Shown here piece by piece: positions 17,017 to 26,801 of a stretch of DNA of 64,000 bases (positions are counted from its first letter, which is position 1; each line of letters begins with the position of its first letter). The DNA comes from Paenibacillus sp. MMS20-IR301 (lineage in GTDB: Bacteria > Bacillota > Bacilli > Paenibacillales > Paenibacillaceae), in assembly GCF_032302195.1 (NCBI RefSeq), contig NZ_CP135275.1:2232001-2296000 (forward strand), in the 5' to 3' direction. Made by a program: the position numbers and the translations under genes. The notes below the pieces were generated by a model that saw nothing but the letters and a program-made list of their open reading frames with translations, made no database searches and was not told the origin of the DNA.

Positions 17017-17733
17017 ATGAGACCAATGCTTATAACACTGCAAGAGGTATCCAAAAGTTATTCCGGGATCCGTATCCTGGAGAAAATCAGCCTTACGGTG
17101 GAAGCGCCTAAAATCACCTGTATTCTAGGTCCCTCCGGCGCCGGAAAATCAACGGTTCTGAATATCCTGTCTCAGTCCGAAGCTGCGGATACCGGCGGGG
17201 TTATAACGGGGCCGGGGCTGAAGCTTTCCTATGTGTTTCAGGAGGATTGTTTACTTCCGTGGTTTACAGTGAGTGAGAATATCGGTTTTGTTAAGGAAAA
17301 TGAAGCAGGCGCAGCAGCGGAAATTGCCGGATTCCTGGAAGATGTCGGTCTCTCCGCTTATGGTGATCATTATCCCCATCAGTTGTCTGGCGGGATGCGC
17401 CAGCGCTGCTCGATTGCCCGGGCATTCTATCATGGCGGCAATGTGCTGCTGATGGATGAGCCGTTTCATTCCCTCGATTACCATCTGCGGTTTGATCTGG
17501 TCAAGAAGCTGATTATGCTCTGGGAGCGTAAGCTATGTGCTGTAGTTTTTGTAACCCATGATATTGATGAGGCGCTGCTGCTGGGCGATGAGATTGTCAT
17601 TCTGGCCCGGCATCCGGGCAGGATTGTAAAGCGGATCGGGCTTAACACCCCGCAGCGCAGCAGGTCCCTGAAGGACCCGGAGCTGACTATGATCCGCGCG
17701 GATATTCTTGATCAGCTGCTAAGTGTACAATAG
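17017..17733 (+). CDS. ABC importer ATP-binding subunit, NitT/TauT family
   Basis: 238 aa. Walker A is GPSGAGKST, the Q-loop VFQEDCLLPW, the ABC signature LSGGMRQR, Walker B VLLMDEPFHSLDY and the switch His VTHDIDEA. It energises the importer encoded by the two preceding genes and is translationally linked (3-nt gap). It ends 100 bp before the SecA-like gene. Confidence 0.93.
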   Translation: MRPMLITLQEVSKSYSGIRILEKISLTVEAPKITCILGPSGAGKSTVLNILSQSEAADTGGVITGPGLKLSYVFQEDCLLPWFTVSENIGFVKENEAGAAAEIAGFLEDVGLSAYGDHYPHQLSGGMRQRCSIARAFYHGGNVLLMDEPFHSLDYHLRFDLVKKLIMLWERKLCAVVFVTHDIDEALLLGDEIVILARHPGRIVKRIGLNTPQRSRSLKDPELTMIRADILDQLLSVQ

Positions 17734-17832
17734 GTGAACGAGCATCAGTGAAATGCGGTAGTTCATTTACTTTTGGCTGCAAAGCAGTTACAATCTTTCC
17801 CAACATGACCAGTGAGGGGAGAGCAAAGTCCG

Positions 17833-20121
17833 ATGAAACTAGCCACGAACCTGATCCATAGATTCCAAAATTACGATAATCAGAATAAGCTGAACATCTA
17901 TCAGGATAAAGTGAGACTGATCCGGCAACGGAATTTGGAAGCTTGGACGGATGCGCAGCTCCAGACGGAATCCCGGCGGCTGCAGCAGCAGGCCCAGTCA
18001 GGCATACCGCTGAATGAACTGCTGGCTGATGCTTATGCGTTAGTCTGTGAAGCAGCGAAGAGAACGCTCGGACTGTGTCCTTACGATGTTCAGATCATAG
18101 CAGGTATCGCCCTGCATGAGCGGCACTTAATTGAGCAGCAGACCGGTGAAGGCAAAACACTCTCTGCAGTTATGCCTGCCTATCTGAATGCGCTGGCCGG
18201 TGAAAGCGTTCATGTGCTGACATTTAATGATTATTTGGCGAGGCGTGATGCCGAGTGGATGGGTCCGGTCTACCGGTTTCTCGGATTAACGGCCGGCTTT
18301 GTCCAGGCAGGCATGAGCCTGCCCGCGAAACGGGAGGCTTATGCAAGCGACATTACTTATGTTACTGCCAAAGAAGCCGGATTCGATTACTTGCGGGATA
18401 CCATTGCCCTCAACGAAGCGGACACCGTGCACCGCCCTTTCCATTATGTCATCGTCGATGAGGCTGATTCACTGCTGCTCGACGAAGCACGGGTGCCGCT
18501 GGTCATCAGCGGGGAGCCGGGTACTGTTAATCATGACAGCTTGCTGTATGCTGAGGTAGCCCGGCAGCTGCAGCAGTTGGAGCATTACGACTTCGACGAA
18601 TTCCAGCGGAATATATATCTGAATGAAGCAGGTGCTGCACAGGCGGAATCCATCCTGGGCTGCGGCAATTTGTACGAAATGCATAACAGTCAATTATTAT
18701 CGTCCCTCAACTGTGCGCTGCATGCGGAAGCGTTATTGCACAAAGACATTGACTACATCGTCCGTGACGGCAAAATCGAGCTGATCGAAGAATATACCGG
18801 GCGTGTGGCGGATAACAGATATTTGCCGGACAGGCTGCAAGCCGCACTTGCAGCCAAGGAAGGGCTGCATTCCTATACCGGCGGGAAAATCCTCGGGACG
18901 ATCACGCTGCAGCACTTTATCAGCCTGTACCCGGGAATTTGCGGAATGACAGCCACGGCTTATGCTTCTGCAACAGAATTTGAAGATATCTATGCACTGC
19001 AGGTGGTGCAGATTCCGCCGTGCCGGCCGAACATACGGATAGATCACCCGTACCGGATTTACAGCCACAAAGAAGCCAAGCTTAAAGCACTTGTACAGGA
19101 GATCTCATCCGTCCATGCAGCGGGCCGTCCGGTCCTCATTGGCACAGCAAGCGTTGAGGAGTCTGATCAGCTGGCGCAAGCGCTGGCGGATGCCGGTGTG
19201 CCCTGCCACGTTCTGAATGCGAAGAATGATGCAGAAGAAGCCGAAATTATTGCCAAAGCCGGGATATATGGTGCTGTAACAGTGTCAACGAATATGGCGG
19301 GCCGCGGTGTTGATATCCGCTTAGGCGGCGGTGACCCGGTGCAGGCCGAAGCTGTCGCACGGCTTGGCGGATTATACGTCATTGGTACGCATGTGAACGA
19401 AAGCGTGCGGATCGACCATCAGCTGCGCGGGCGATCCGGCCGTCAGGGCGACCCGGGTGCTTCTGTAATATATGTAAGTCTGGAGGACGATCTAATGCTC
19501 CAGTTCGGCTTCAATAAGATCTTTCGTGCCCCCTGGCAGAAAGAAGCGCTCGATGAGCCTGCACTGCGCGGCCGGATCGCGCATATACAGCGTGTTGCAA
19601 TGAGCCAGAATTTAGAGCTTCATAAAGAACTGAATTGTTATTCGGATATGGTGGAGGACCAGAGACGGATCCTGTACGCGGAGCGGCTTCGGATTCTGAA
19701 TGGCAGACAGCCGATGAGCCCTGCGGAGCAGCGGGTGCGTCTGTTCTATATCGACGAGCTCTGGGCAGAACATCTGGCCTATGTTTCTTACCTTCGCGAA
19801 AGCATCCACCTGGAGGGCATTGCCAGCCGCAATCCGGCCGATGAATTTCATCTGCAAATTACCCGGGCTTATGAACAGATCCCGGCCGCAGTCAACAGAG
19901 AGTCGGCATTGATGCTTGCCAGGCTTGGAGGATCCAACGATCCGGCCGAGTGGGAACGGCTGGGTCTGAAGAGCCCTGCCTCCACCCGGACTTATATTAT
20001 CAGTGATCAGTATCTTGAGAATAAACGCAGTTCATGGACCGGAACAACCGTATTTGCGTATTGGGGCCGGAAGTTGTTCAGGCGGATCTTATGGCCGGTG
20101 TACAAGCTGCCTGAATACTGA
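17833..20121 (+). CDS. SecA-family preprotein translocase ATPase (SecA2-like, extra copy)
   Basis: 762 aa from ATG 17833 (GAGGGGAG ten bases upstream). The in-frame GTG at 17812 lies before that site. SecA motifs: LIEQQTGEGKTLSAVMPAYL (Walker A), VLTFNDYLARRDAEWMG, VIVDEADSLLLDEARVPLVI (Walker B), NMAGRGVDIRLGGG and HQLRGRSGRQGDPGAS (arginine fingers). It is about 70 residues shorter than housekeeping SecA and lacks the C-terminal zinc-binding SecB/lipid region, as is common for SecA2. It would push selected proteins through SecYEG. No SecY2 or obvious dedicated cargo is adjacent. It follows the Fur-boxed ABC operon on the same strand with a 100-bp gap and no terminator seen, so read-through is possible. 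Confidence 0.85.
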   Translation: MKLATNLIHRFQNYDNQNKLNIYQDKVRLIRQRNLEAWTDAQLQTESRRLQQQAQSGIPLNELLADAYALVCEAAKRTLGLCPYDVQIIAGIALHERHLIEQQTGEGKTLSAVMPAYLNALAGESVHVLTFNDYLARRDAEWMGPVYRFLGLTAGFVQAGMSLPAKREAYASDITYVTAKEAGFDYLRDTIALNEADTVHRPFHYVIVDEADSLLLDEARVPLVISGEPGTVNHDSLLYAEVARQLQQLEHYDFDEFQRNIYLNEAGAAQAESILGCGNLYEMHNSQLLSSLNCALHAEALLHKDIDYIVRDGKIELIEEYTGRVADNRYLPDRLQAALAAKEGLHSYTGGKILGTITLQHFISLYPGICGMTATAYASATEFEDIYALQVVQIPPCRPNIRIDHPYRIYSHKEAKLKALVQEISSVHAAGRPVLIGTASVEESDQLAQALADAGVPCHVLNAKNDAEEAEIIAKAGIYGAVTVSTNMAGRGVDIRLGGGDPVQAEAVARLGGLYVIGTHVNESVRIDHQLRGRSGRQGDPGASVIYVSLEDDLMLQFGFNKIFRAPWQKEALDEPALRGRIAHIQRVAMSQNLELHKELNCYSDMVEDQRRILYAERLRILNGRQPMSPAEQRVRLFYIDELWAEHLAYVSYLRESIHLEGIASRNPADEFHLQITRAYEQIPAAVNRESALMLARLGGSNDPAEWERLGLKSPASTRTYIISDQYLENKRSSWTGTTVFAYWGRKLFRRILWPVYKLPEY

Positions 20122-20134
20122 CAGCTTGAACTTA

Positions 20135-20173
20135 AAAGGAGCTGAACCCGGAAAACGGGCACAGCTCCTTCTT
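20135..20173 (+). terminator. Rho-independent terminator after the SecA-like gene
   Basis: AAGGAGCTG / CAGCTCCTT outer stem with an inner CCCG/CGGG hairpin, followed by CTTGTG. It can serve both the SecA-like gene and the convergent chemoreceptor gene. Confidence 0.65.
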
Positions 20174-20183
20174 GTGCTGGGAC

Positions 20184-22160
20184 TTAAGCTTGTGTTTTGA
20201 ACATGTTTATTTCCTGCAGCAGTTGTGCTGCGCTCTCGGCAAGCTGCTTGGCAGCATCAGATATACCGCCGATGGTTGCAGACTGCTCCATCGTAGAAGA
20301 GGCGGCTTCTTCCGTGGATGCAGCGCTTTGCTCAGCAACCGCCGCAAGTCCGGTAATGACATCAGACACCTGGACCGAACCTGCTTTTATCTCCGTCATG
20401 CCATTAGTTACATATTCGATCTTGGCAATAATATCATCAACGGATTGGCGGATCCGGTTAAATGCCCCCGAGGTCTCTTCCATCGAGCTTTGTTGTGCCG
20501 TACTGTTCATTTGAAGCTGCTCCAGTTCAGCGGCGCTTTGCTGCCCTGCCTCATGCAGTTCCTTCAGAAGCTGGTCAATTCCTGTCACAGAATGCGAGGA
20601 CTGCTCCGCCAGCTTACGGACTTCACCTGCAACTACGGCGAAGCCCCGGCCATTCTCCCCGGCACGTGCTGCCTCAATAGAAGCATTCAGTGCAAGCAGA
20701 TTGGTCTGGGAGGCAATGGACTGAATGCTTCCGGTAATCTGTGAAATCTCGTTAATCTTATCTAGCAGCAGCTGATTAGCCGCTTCGACCCGGTCCGCAT
20801 TCTGCTGTCCGGCCTGTGCCAGCTCGCCCTGGCGGCTGACTGCCCCTATACCGCTCGACATAGCCTGATTGGCATCCATAATATTGGCCGATGTATTCCT
20901 GGCTATATCCGTAATTTGATCAATTACCTCATTGATTCCGGCAACCATTTCCGCTCCCGCCTGGATAGACTCAGCCTGCTCCGATGCACCTTTTGCAATA
21001 TCGTCGATTACCGCCGAGATTTGTCCCGCAATCTCATTGCTGCCCAGCGCATCCCGGTACATAATCTTAGAGGCTCCTTGCACAACCTCTGCTGATTGAT
21101 TCACGCCGGTAATCAGCTTACGCAGCGAACCTGCCATCGCATTGAATGAATCGCCGAGCCGGGCGATCTCATCTTTGCCTTTCACCTGTACATGAACTGT
21201 CAGATCACCGGCTGCGAGCTTCTCTGCACTTTGCCTCATACTTAACAAAGGCTTTAGCGCCTTCAGGGCAAACAGATACGCCCCTACTGCCAGCGCCAGG
21301 GTAAATAGCACAATGAAAGTAACAAACAGCTTCTGGGTCGATGCAAGTCCGGCAAACGCCGCTTTTTGGGACACAGAGGTTGCAATGACCCAGCCGGTAC
21401 CCGGTATTTGTTCAAAATACAGCAATTGATCATCATTATTGTATGTATACTCTGCATGCCCCGAAGGCTGTCCCAGCAGCTGTACCATCAGATCAGCATA
21501 ATCCGCTTGTTCCGCCAGCGGCTTATTCAGCAGCTCCTGATCCGGATGAGACAGAACTACTCCCTTACGGTCCACCAGGAAGGTAAAGCCGTCAGCTGTC
21601 TCTATGGAACTAATCCGCTGCTTAATCGAGTCCAGTGAGATATTCTCTGATATGGCTCCCTGAAATCCCCCGTTCTGATCATGCAGCGGGACCCCGATGT
21701 ATATAGACTGCACGCCTGCCTTCGTTATGTATGCATCGCTGAAGTATAGCTTGTCCGCCTCCTTGATCGCCAGATACCAGGGACGTTCGCGCGCATCAAA
21801 TGAAGCATCCGGGATAAAACCTGCGCCGTCCAAATATGTACCATCCTCCAGGCCAAAATAGATCGTTGCGATGTCCTGTTTATTCTCCGGCAGCTGAAAC
21901 GCCTGCAGATGCTCCATTCCAATCTGTTTTAGCGGTACAGTGCTCTCGATAACCGTGCCTAGAGTTTCAATCACCTTTGCCTTTATCTGGGCCCATCCGT
22001 CTACTTCCGCGACCGCTTGCTGCACCGTGCTTTCAAGCTGTTCATTGATTGCGTCAATCGATTGATTATGAATCACATACAATGAGAAATAGCTAAGCGG
22101 TCCTGCGAGTAAAATACAAATTGCTGCTACTAGAATAATTACTTTGACTTTAAGATTCAC
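20184..22160 (-). CDS. Methyl-accepting chemotaxis protein with dCache_1 sensor
   Basis: 658 aa from a GTG at 22160. TM1 is [20 protein letters not shown]. An extracellular dCache domain follows ([40 protein letters not shown]), then TM2 near 280-300, HAMP, and a signalling domain with the tip [20 protein letters not shown] near residue 485. The RPWY motif fits amine or amino-acid binding Cache domains. It differs from the receptor at 6428 in its sensor sequence. It is monocistronic and convergent with the SecA-like gene. Confidence 0.93.
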   Translation of the reverse strand: MNLKVKVIILVAAICILLAGPLSYFSLYVIHNQSIDAINEQLESTVQQAVAEVDGWAQIKAKVIETLGTVIESTVPLKQIGMEHLQAFQLPENKQDIATIYFGLEDGTYLDGAGFIPDASFDARERPWYLAIKEADKLYFSDAYITKAGVQSIYIGVPLHDQNGGFQGAISENISLDSIKQRISSIETADGFTFLVDRKGVVLSHPDQELLNKPLAEQADYADLMVQLLGQPSGHAEYTYNNDDQLLYFEQIPGTGWVIATSVSQKAAFAGLASTQKLFVTFIVLFTLALAVGAYLFALKALKPLLSMRQSAEKLAAGDLTVHVQVKGKDEIARLGDSFNAMAGSLRKLITGVNQSAEVVQGASKIMYRDALGSNEIAGQISAVIDDIAKGASEQAESIQAGAEMVAGINEVIDQITDIARNTSANIMDANQAMSSGIGAVSRQGELAQAGQQNADRVEAANQLLLDKINEISQITGSIQSIASQTNLLALNASIEAARAGENGRGFAVVAGEVRKLAEQSSHSVTGIDQLLKELHEAGQQSAAELEQLQMNSTAQQSSMEETSGAFNRIRQSVDDIIAKIEYVTNGMTEIKAGSVQVSDVITGLAAVAEQSAASTEEAASSTMEQSATIGGISDAAKQLAESAAQLLQEINMFKTQA

Positions 22161-22385
22161 ATGACTGCCTCTTTTCTAAGTGATATACCGCACTTAATAT
22201 ATCGTCAATTTCGACAATAATGTTACAGAAACATTCATGAAAATTTTCTTTATACTCTGAAAAGATACTTTTCTGCTAAAACTCTATATACCGGATACGG
22301 AGCCGGTTAGTTGTAGCTGAATAGCCTTTTGGTCCGAAACAAGCTAATATCATCTATGACACTTACATCCGAAAGGAACTAAACT

Positions 22386-23771
22386 ATGATTTTGTTCATT
22401 CACCGCAAAGATTTGCGGACAACCGATCTCCCGGCCTTTGACGCCATTTGCTCCAGCCGGGATAGCTCCCTGCATGTACTGATTCTGGAGCCCTTTCTGC
22501 TGCGGAATGAGCGTTATCTTGAACATAGCGGCCAGAATTTCCTTATCCATCTATCCAGCCTGCAGCAGGAATACAAGCGCCAGGGTAAGCTTCTCCATAT
22601 TCTATACGGGGAGGCAGATCAGATCCTGATGGCGCTGGCCGGACTTCATCCGATCCATGAGGTTAGAATCCATGCCGACTATACCCCATATGCCCTGAAA
22701 AGAGACCGGCTGCTGCGTGATACAGCCAGCGCGCTGAACATCCGGTTTCATGCACATCATGACAGCATGCTCTGTGACATGGACGACTTCATGGAATGGT
22801 CCGGGCGGAAAGAGCCCTATAAAGTCTTCACCCCCTTTTACCGCCGCTGGCGGAGCTTCCTCGCTGAACGTTTCCGGCCGCCCTACTCCACCGGTATCCA
22901 GGAGCTGCAAACCGCGGATCTTCATCCGCAAATTACAGCCAGTTTCCCGGTGCCCGATGCCATTGCCCGGCAGCTCACGTTACTGGCCCAGCCTGCGCGG
23001 GCTATGAGTCCAAGGCAGGCACTTGAGGATTTCTTGCAAAGCGCCCTGCAGCAGTATCCGGTTAACCGAGATCAGTATGCGCTGGACGGGACAAGCCGGA
23101 TCAGCAGGCATCTCAATACGGGAGCGATTTCTGTAAGAACAGTTTATAGCCGGCTTACCGATCATAAGAATATGGGAGAAGAGTGGGTGAGGCAGCTGGC
23201 CTGGAGGGATTTCTATCAATATCAGGCGCGGCTGGATCCGGATTTTTTCAATTATGAGAATATATTTGATCTGTCTGCTCTGGGGACGCATAATTTCGGG
23301 GCATGGTCCAGCGGCACAACCGGAATTCCGGTAATCGATGCTGCCATGCGCCAGCTGAATGAGACCGGGTGGATGCCAAACCGGCTGCGGATGATTACTG
23401 CGATGTTCCTGACCAAGAATCTGGGCTGTCCGTTTATTTACGGTGAGCGTTACTTCCGGCTGAAGCTTAGTGATTACGATAATATTCTGAACCGCGGCGG
23501 CTGGCTGTGGAGCTCTTCGCTTGGATTCGACGCCTCCCCTTACTTCAGGGTGATGAATCCGGTCACGCAGTCTCAGACCCACAATCCAAGCGGCAGCTAT
23601 ATCCGTACCTGGATACCCGAACTGGCAGAGAAGTCTGACAAAGCCATTCATCTGCCCCGCGCTGACGCCATTGTCGACCTGAAGCGGTCACGGGCGCTGG
23701 CGCTAGAACTATACAAGGATATATTGCGGAGCAAGGGATTGGCACCTCAGGAGTCGATGCCTTGGGGCTGA
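22386..23771 (+). CDS. phrB: Deoxyribodipyrimidine photolyase (DNA photolyase)
   Basis: 461 aa from ATG 22386 (AAAGGA 9 bp upstream). The N-terminal alpha/beta antenna domain opens with ILFIHRKDLRTTDLPAFDA. The C-terminal FAD domain carries TGAISVRTVY, EWVRQLAWRDFYQY, DAAMRQLNETGWMPNRLRMI and DYDNILNRGGWLWSSSLGFD, all class I CPD photolyase signatures. It repairs UV cyclobutane dimers using light. It is monocistronic, with a terminator shared with the mrp operon. Confidence 0.94.
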   Translation: MILFIHRKDLRTTDLPAFDAICSSRDSSLHVLILEPFLLRNERYLEHSGQNFLIHLSSLQQEYKRQGKLLHILYGEADQILMALAGLHPIHEVRIHADYTPYALKRDRLLRDTASALNIRFHAHHDSMLCDMDDFMEWSGRKEPYKVFTPFYRRWRSFLAERFRPPYSTGIQELQTADLHPQITASFPVPDAIARQLTLLAQPARAMSPRQALEDFLQSALQQYPVNRDQYALDGTSRISRHLNTGAISVRTVYSRLTDHKNMGEEWVRQLAWRDFYQYQARLDPDFFNYENIFDLSALGTHNFGAWSSGTTGIPVIDAAMRQLNETGWMPNRLRMITAMFLTKNLGCPFIYGERYFRLKLSDYDNILNRGGWLWSSSLGFDASPYFRVMNPVTQSQTHNPSGSYIRTWIPELAEKSDKAIHLPRADAIVDLKRSRALALELYKDILRSKGLAPQESMPWG

Positions 23772-23778
23772 ACCTGAC

Positions 23779-23826
23779 AAAAAAGCACCGGAACCTGGCT
23801 GCTCAGCCTGAATTCCGGTGCTATTA
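23779..23826. terminator. Bidirectional terminator between phr and mrpG
   Basis: AAAAAAGCACCGG pairs with CCGGTGCTATTAT around a 20-nt loop that has its own imperfect stem. Confidence 0.75.
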
Positions 23827-23833
23827 TCTTATG

Positions 23834-24247
23834 TCATTTATCCGATACTCCTGTCTCAGCAGAGGAGGAAGTGTCCGGTGTCAGCCGCTCCTTCTCCAGC
23901 ACCGGCTTCAAATCATCCTGAATCCGCCGGTTCCACAGCGGAACCCCGGTGCGGTAAGCCGCCCGGCCGGTCAGATGGGCCGACAGCGGTGAAGTCATGA
24001 AGACGAAGACAATTCCAAGCAGCAGCTTTGCACTGATGTAATCAAGAAAGAAGGCAAAGTAGAGAAATGCGCCGCTAAGCACGCAGAGGACGCCAAGGGT
24101 GGCGCTTTTGGCCGCGGCATGTGACCGCAGATACACATCAGGCAGACGGATCAGCCCGAATGAGCTGACGGCACTCAGCAGCGCACCTGTAAGAATCAGA
24201 AGGGCAAACAGCAATTCAGCTCCGGTCTTGATCACTTCCATGTTCAA
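23834..24247 (-). CDS. mrpG: Na+/H+ antiporter subunit MrpG
   Basis: About 137 aa. AAAGGAG supports a start at TTG 24247 or ATG 24241 rather than the longer frame from 24277. Three transmembrane helices with the MnhG/PhaG signature GLIRLPDVYLRSHAAAKSAT. It is a small subunit of the seven-subunit Mrp complex, and its start overlaps the end of mrpF. The C-terminal 40-residue hydrophilic tail is longer than in many homologues. Confidence 0.9.
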   Translation of the reverse strand: MNMEVIKTGAELLFALLILTGALLSAVSSFGLIRLPDVYLRSHAAAKSATLGVLCVLSGAFLYFAFFLDYISAKLLLGIVFVFMTSPLSAHLTGRAAYRTGVPLWNRRIQDDLKPVLEKERLTPDTSSSAETGVSDK

Positions 24248-24509
24248 ACACCACTCTCCTTTCGATATATCTGGCAAAGGCCATCGTCCCGATGAACGAG
24301 AGAATTCCGATCAGCAGAATATATTCGATAAAGGACTGGGTCTTATACAGAACTGAGAGGACCGCTACCATCGCCAGCAGGTTAATGCCGATCGTGTCCA
24401 GCGCAGCGACCCGGTCAGGCAGTGACGGTCCCTTGACCAGCCTCCAGGCACAGATGGCGATGGAGATGACCATAATGGACAACGACAGCATAAGTATAAA
24501 GTTAATCAT
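24216..24509 (-). CDS. mrpF: Na+/H+ antiporter subunit MrpF
   Basis: 97 aa with three transmembrane helices and the MrpF motif GPSLPDRVAALDTIGINLLA. In the Mrp complex this subunit is needed for assembly and for Na+ and bile-salt or cation resistance. The start overlaps the mrpE stop by 4 bp. Confidence 0.92.
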   Translation of the reverse strand: MINFILMLSLSIMVISIAICAWRLVKGPSLPDRVAALDTIGINLLAMVAVLSVLYKTQSFIEYILLIGILSFIGTMAFARYIERRVVFEHGSDQDRS

Positions 24510-24985
24510 GAACGGGACACCTCCAGAATCGCACGTTCGAACGTGTTGCGGATATTATCCCGGAACTGCTCGGCATCCTTGATATCCATTGCATGGATAT
24601 ATAAAGTGCGGTTATCCCGGGATACCTCAAGCACCACCGAGCCCGGAGTCAGACAGAGCAGCGTGATCAGTACGGCTACCTCCCAGTCCGCCTCCAGCTC
24701 CGTGTGATACATAAGAATTGCCGGACGGATGTCGAGCTTCGGGCGGAGCACCGCCTTCACCACGACATAGCTGGATACGACCAGCTCCCGCAAGAGCAGC
24801 ATGGCCAGCTTGATCACAGCCCACCCCCTGCCCAGGTACAGACGCCCGTCGAAGAAGCGGCGCAGGCCGAACAGAACGGCAATGCCGAGAACATACCCGA
24901 CAATGAAGCCGGAGGCCGCCCAGTCATTATTCAGGAACATCCACAGGAATGCTATCATGAAATTCAATAATATTTGAAAGGCCAT
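24506..24985 (-). CDS. mrpE: Na+/H+ antiporter subunit MrpE
   Basis: 159 aa from ATG 24985 (GGAG 8 bp upstream; the GTG at 24994 is too close to that site). The sequence MAFQILLNFMIAFLWMFLNN and the later VLITLLCLTPGSVVLEVSRD match MrpE, with its membrane anchor and a small cytoplasmic domain. It starts just after the mrpD stop. Confidence 0.92.
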   Translation of the reverse strand: MAFQILLNFMIAFLWMFLNNDWAASGFIVGYVLGIAVLFGLRRFFDGRLYLGRGWAVIKLAMLLLRELVVSSYVVVKAVLRPKLDIRPAILMYHTELEADWEVAVLITLLCLTPGSVVLEVSRDNRTLYIHAMDIKDAEQFRDNIRNTFERAILEVSRS

Positions 24986-24990
24986 CTGTA

Positions 24991-26469
24991 TCACTCCTTC
25001 ATGACAGCGTTAATGTATTCTGCCGGATCCGCCAGAACCGTACCCGCCTGAAGAACCAACCCGTTCACTGTCTCAGCACCAATACCCAGCAGGATGATGA
25101 GGACAAACAGCACAGCCGCCGGTGCCATCATGGCTTTATAACGCAGCGGTTGAATCTCCTCTTCGCTCCGCTCACCGCCCCAGAACACTTCCTGGAACAC
25201 CTTAATCAGCGAGTACAGCACAACGAAGCTTGATGCCAGGGCAATCAGGGCAAGCGCCGTATGCCCGCCGCCGAAGCCGCTGCGGATCATCATTACTTTG
25301 CCGGCGAACCCGCTAAGCGGCGGTACACCTACCAGTGCAAGCGCCAGAATAAAGAACATCCAGCCGGTCCACGGATAACGCCGGATCAAGCCGCCCATCT
25401 GCTTCAGCTGCTCCGTGCCCGAAGCTGCTACAATCATTCCGCCGAGGAAGAACAGCAGCGCCTTGGCAATCATGTCATGCATCAGATAGAACACGACACC
25501 GCTTAAGGAATCCTGGGTTAAGACCGATATGCCAAAGGCAATGAAGCCGACACTGATGACAATATTATAGTTGAAAATCCGGCTTAAATCATTGTACGCC
25601 AAGGCCCCTATCGCCCCCAGAATCATGGTGGCCCCGGCCATCCAGCCCATCAGCGAATGCGTCAGGCCCAGGTCGTGAACAAAGATAAGCGTGAATGTCC
25701 GCGTGATGGCGTACAGTCCGACTTTGGTCAGCAGTGCCCCGAACAACGCTCTTACCGCTATTGGAGGAGCACTGTAGGAATCCGGGAGCCAGAAGAACAG
25801 CAGCAGACCCGCTTTGAGCGAGAATACCAGCAGCAGCAGTACGGCAATCACATTCATGACTCCGCCCTGTCCGGCTTCCGCCACACGAACCGCCAGATGC
25901 GCCATATTCAGCGTACCGGTTGCTGCGTACAGATAAGCGATAGCTGCTACGAACAAGCTGGAGGAGACTACATTGACCAGGATATATTTTAACGTCTCCC
26001 GCAGCTGCACCTTCGTTCCGCCGAGCACAATCATCGCATAGGAGGCTACCAGAAGCACCTCGAAGCAGACGAACAGGTTGAACAGGTCCCCCGTAAGGAA
26101 AGATCCGAACACCCCGGTCAGCAGGAAATGGAAGAATGTATAGTAGTAGAACCGCTCCCGCTGCTCCCCGATACTTGCGAAGGAGAAGAACAGGCAAGCC
26201 GCTCCTACAACTGCAGCTGTCAGGACAAGCAGCGCCGCAAACATATCTGCTACAAATACGATACCGTACGGAGGCAGCCAGCCGCCCATATACAGCGTTT
26301 GAATTCCATCCGTGCTTACCTGATAGACTATTGCTGCAGCAACGGCAATATTCAAAAACGCGCTGACTGCGCTGAGGATACGCTGCAGGCCGATTCTGTC
26401 TTTCAGAAAAATTAGGATTACGGCCGTAAAGGCCGGTATCAGCAAAGGCATAACCAGGAGGTTGTTCAT
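24991..26469 (-). CDS. mrpD: Na+/H+ antiporter subunit MrpD
   Basis: 492 aa, about 14 transmembrane helices, homologous to the proton-pumping NuoM/NuoN subunits of complex I. The key Glu (SFLTGDLFNLFVCFEVLLVA) and the Lys-bearing VFSLKAGLLLFFWLPDSYSA are visible. It conducts ions in the Mrp antiporter together with MrpA. The start overlaps the mrpC stop by 4 bp. Confidence 0.94.
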   Translation of the reverse strand: MNNLLVMPLLIPAFTAVILIFLKDRIGLQRILSAVSAFLNIAVAAAIVYQVSTDGIQTLYMGGWLPPYGIVFVADMFAALLVLTAAVVGAACLFFSFASIGEQRERFYYYTFFHFLLTGVFGSFLTGDLFNLFVCFEVLLVASYAMIVLGGTKVQLRETLKYILVNVVSSSLFVAAIAYLYAATGTLNMAHLAVRVAEAGQGGVMNVIAVLLLLVFSLKAGLLLFFWLPDSYSAPPIAVRALFGALLTKVGLYAITRTFTLIFVHDLGLTHSLMGWMAGATMILGAIGALAYNDLSRIFNYNIVISVGFIAFGISVLTQDSLSGVVFYLMHDMIAKALLFFLGGMIVAASGTEQLKQMGGLIRRYPWTGWMFFILALALVGVPPLSGFAGKVMMIRSGFGGGHTALALIALASSFVVLYSLIKVFQEVFWGGERSEEEIQPLRYKAMMAPAAVLFVLIILLGIGAETVNGLVLQAGTVLADPAEYINAVMKE

Positions 26470-26801
26470 TCCTTCTCCCCCCTGCGGCCTTCGACATCAT
26501 CCATCCCCGCTGAGCGGTATGCCCGGTAAGCCAGCACGATGAAGAAGGCTGACACCCCGAAGCTGATCACGATGGAAGTAAGGATTAGCGCCTGCGGCAG
26601 CGGATCGACATACGCTTCCGCCTTCTCTCCGAGCAGCGGCGAAGCCCCTGTCTTCAGGCCTGCCATCGTCAGCAGCAGCAGATGCACCCCGTGGGTTAAG
26701 AGCGTCGTTCCCAGCAGAATGCGGAGCAGGCTTTTGGACAGGACCAGATATACGCCTACTGTAAACAAGACACCGATCGCCAGGGCAATAAGGAGCTCCA
26801 T
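26466..26801 (-). CDS. mrpC: Na+/H+ antiporter subunit MrpC
   Basis: 111 aa with three transmembrane helices, similar to NuoK. LLGTTLLTHGVHLLLLTMAG carries the conserved His-containing segment and ALILTSIVISFGVSAFFIVL the last helix. The first base of its ATG is the last base of the mrpA stop. Confidence 0.93.
   Translation of the reverse strand: MELLIALAIGVLFTVGVYLVLSKSLLRILLGTTLLTHGVHLLLLTMAGLKTGASPLLGEKAEAYVDPLPQALILTSIVISFGVSAFFIVLAYRAYRSAGMDDVEGRRGEKE

Noticed and set aside
25589..26500. 303-codon minus-strand frame overlapping mrpD
   Set aside because: It is a shifted-frame shadow of mrpD with no membrane or domain signature.
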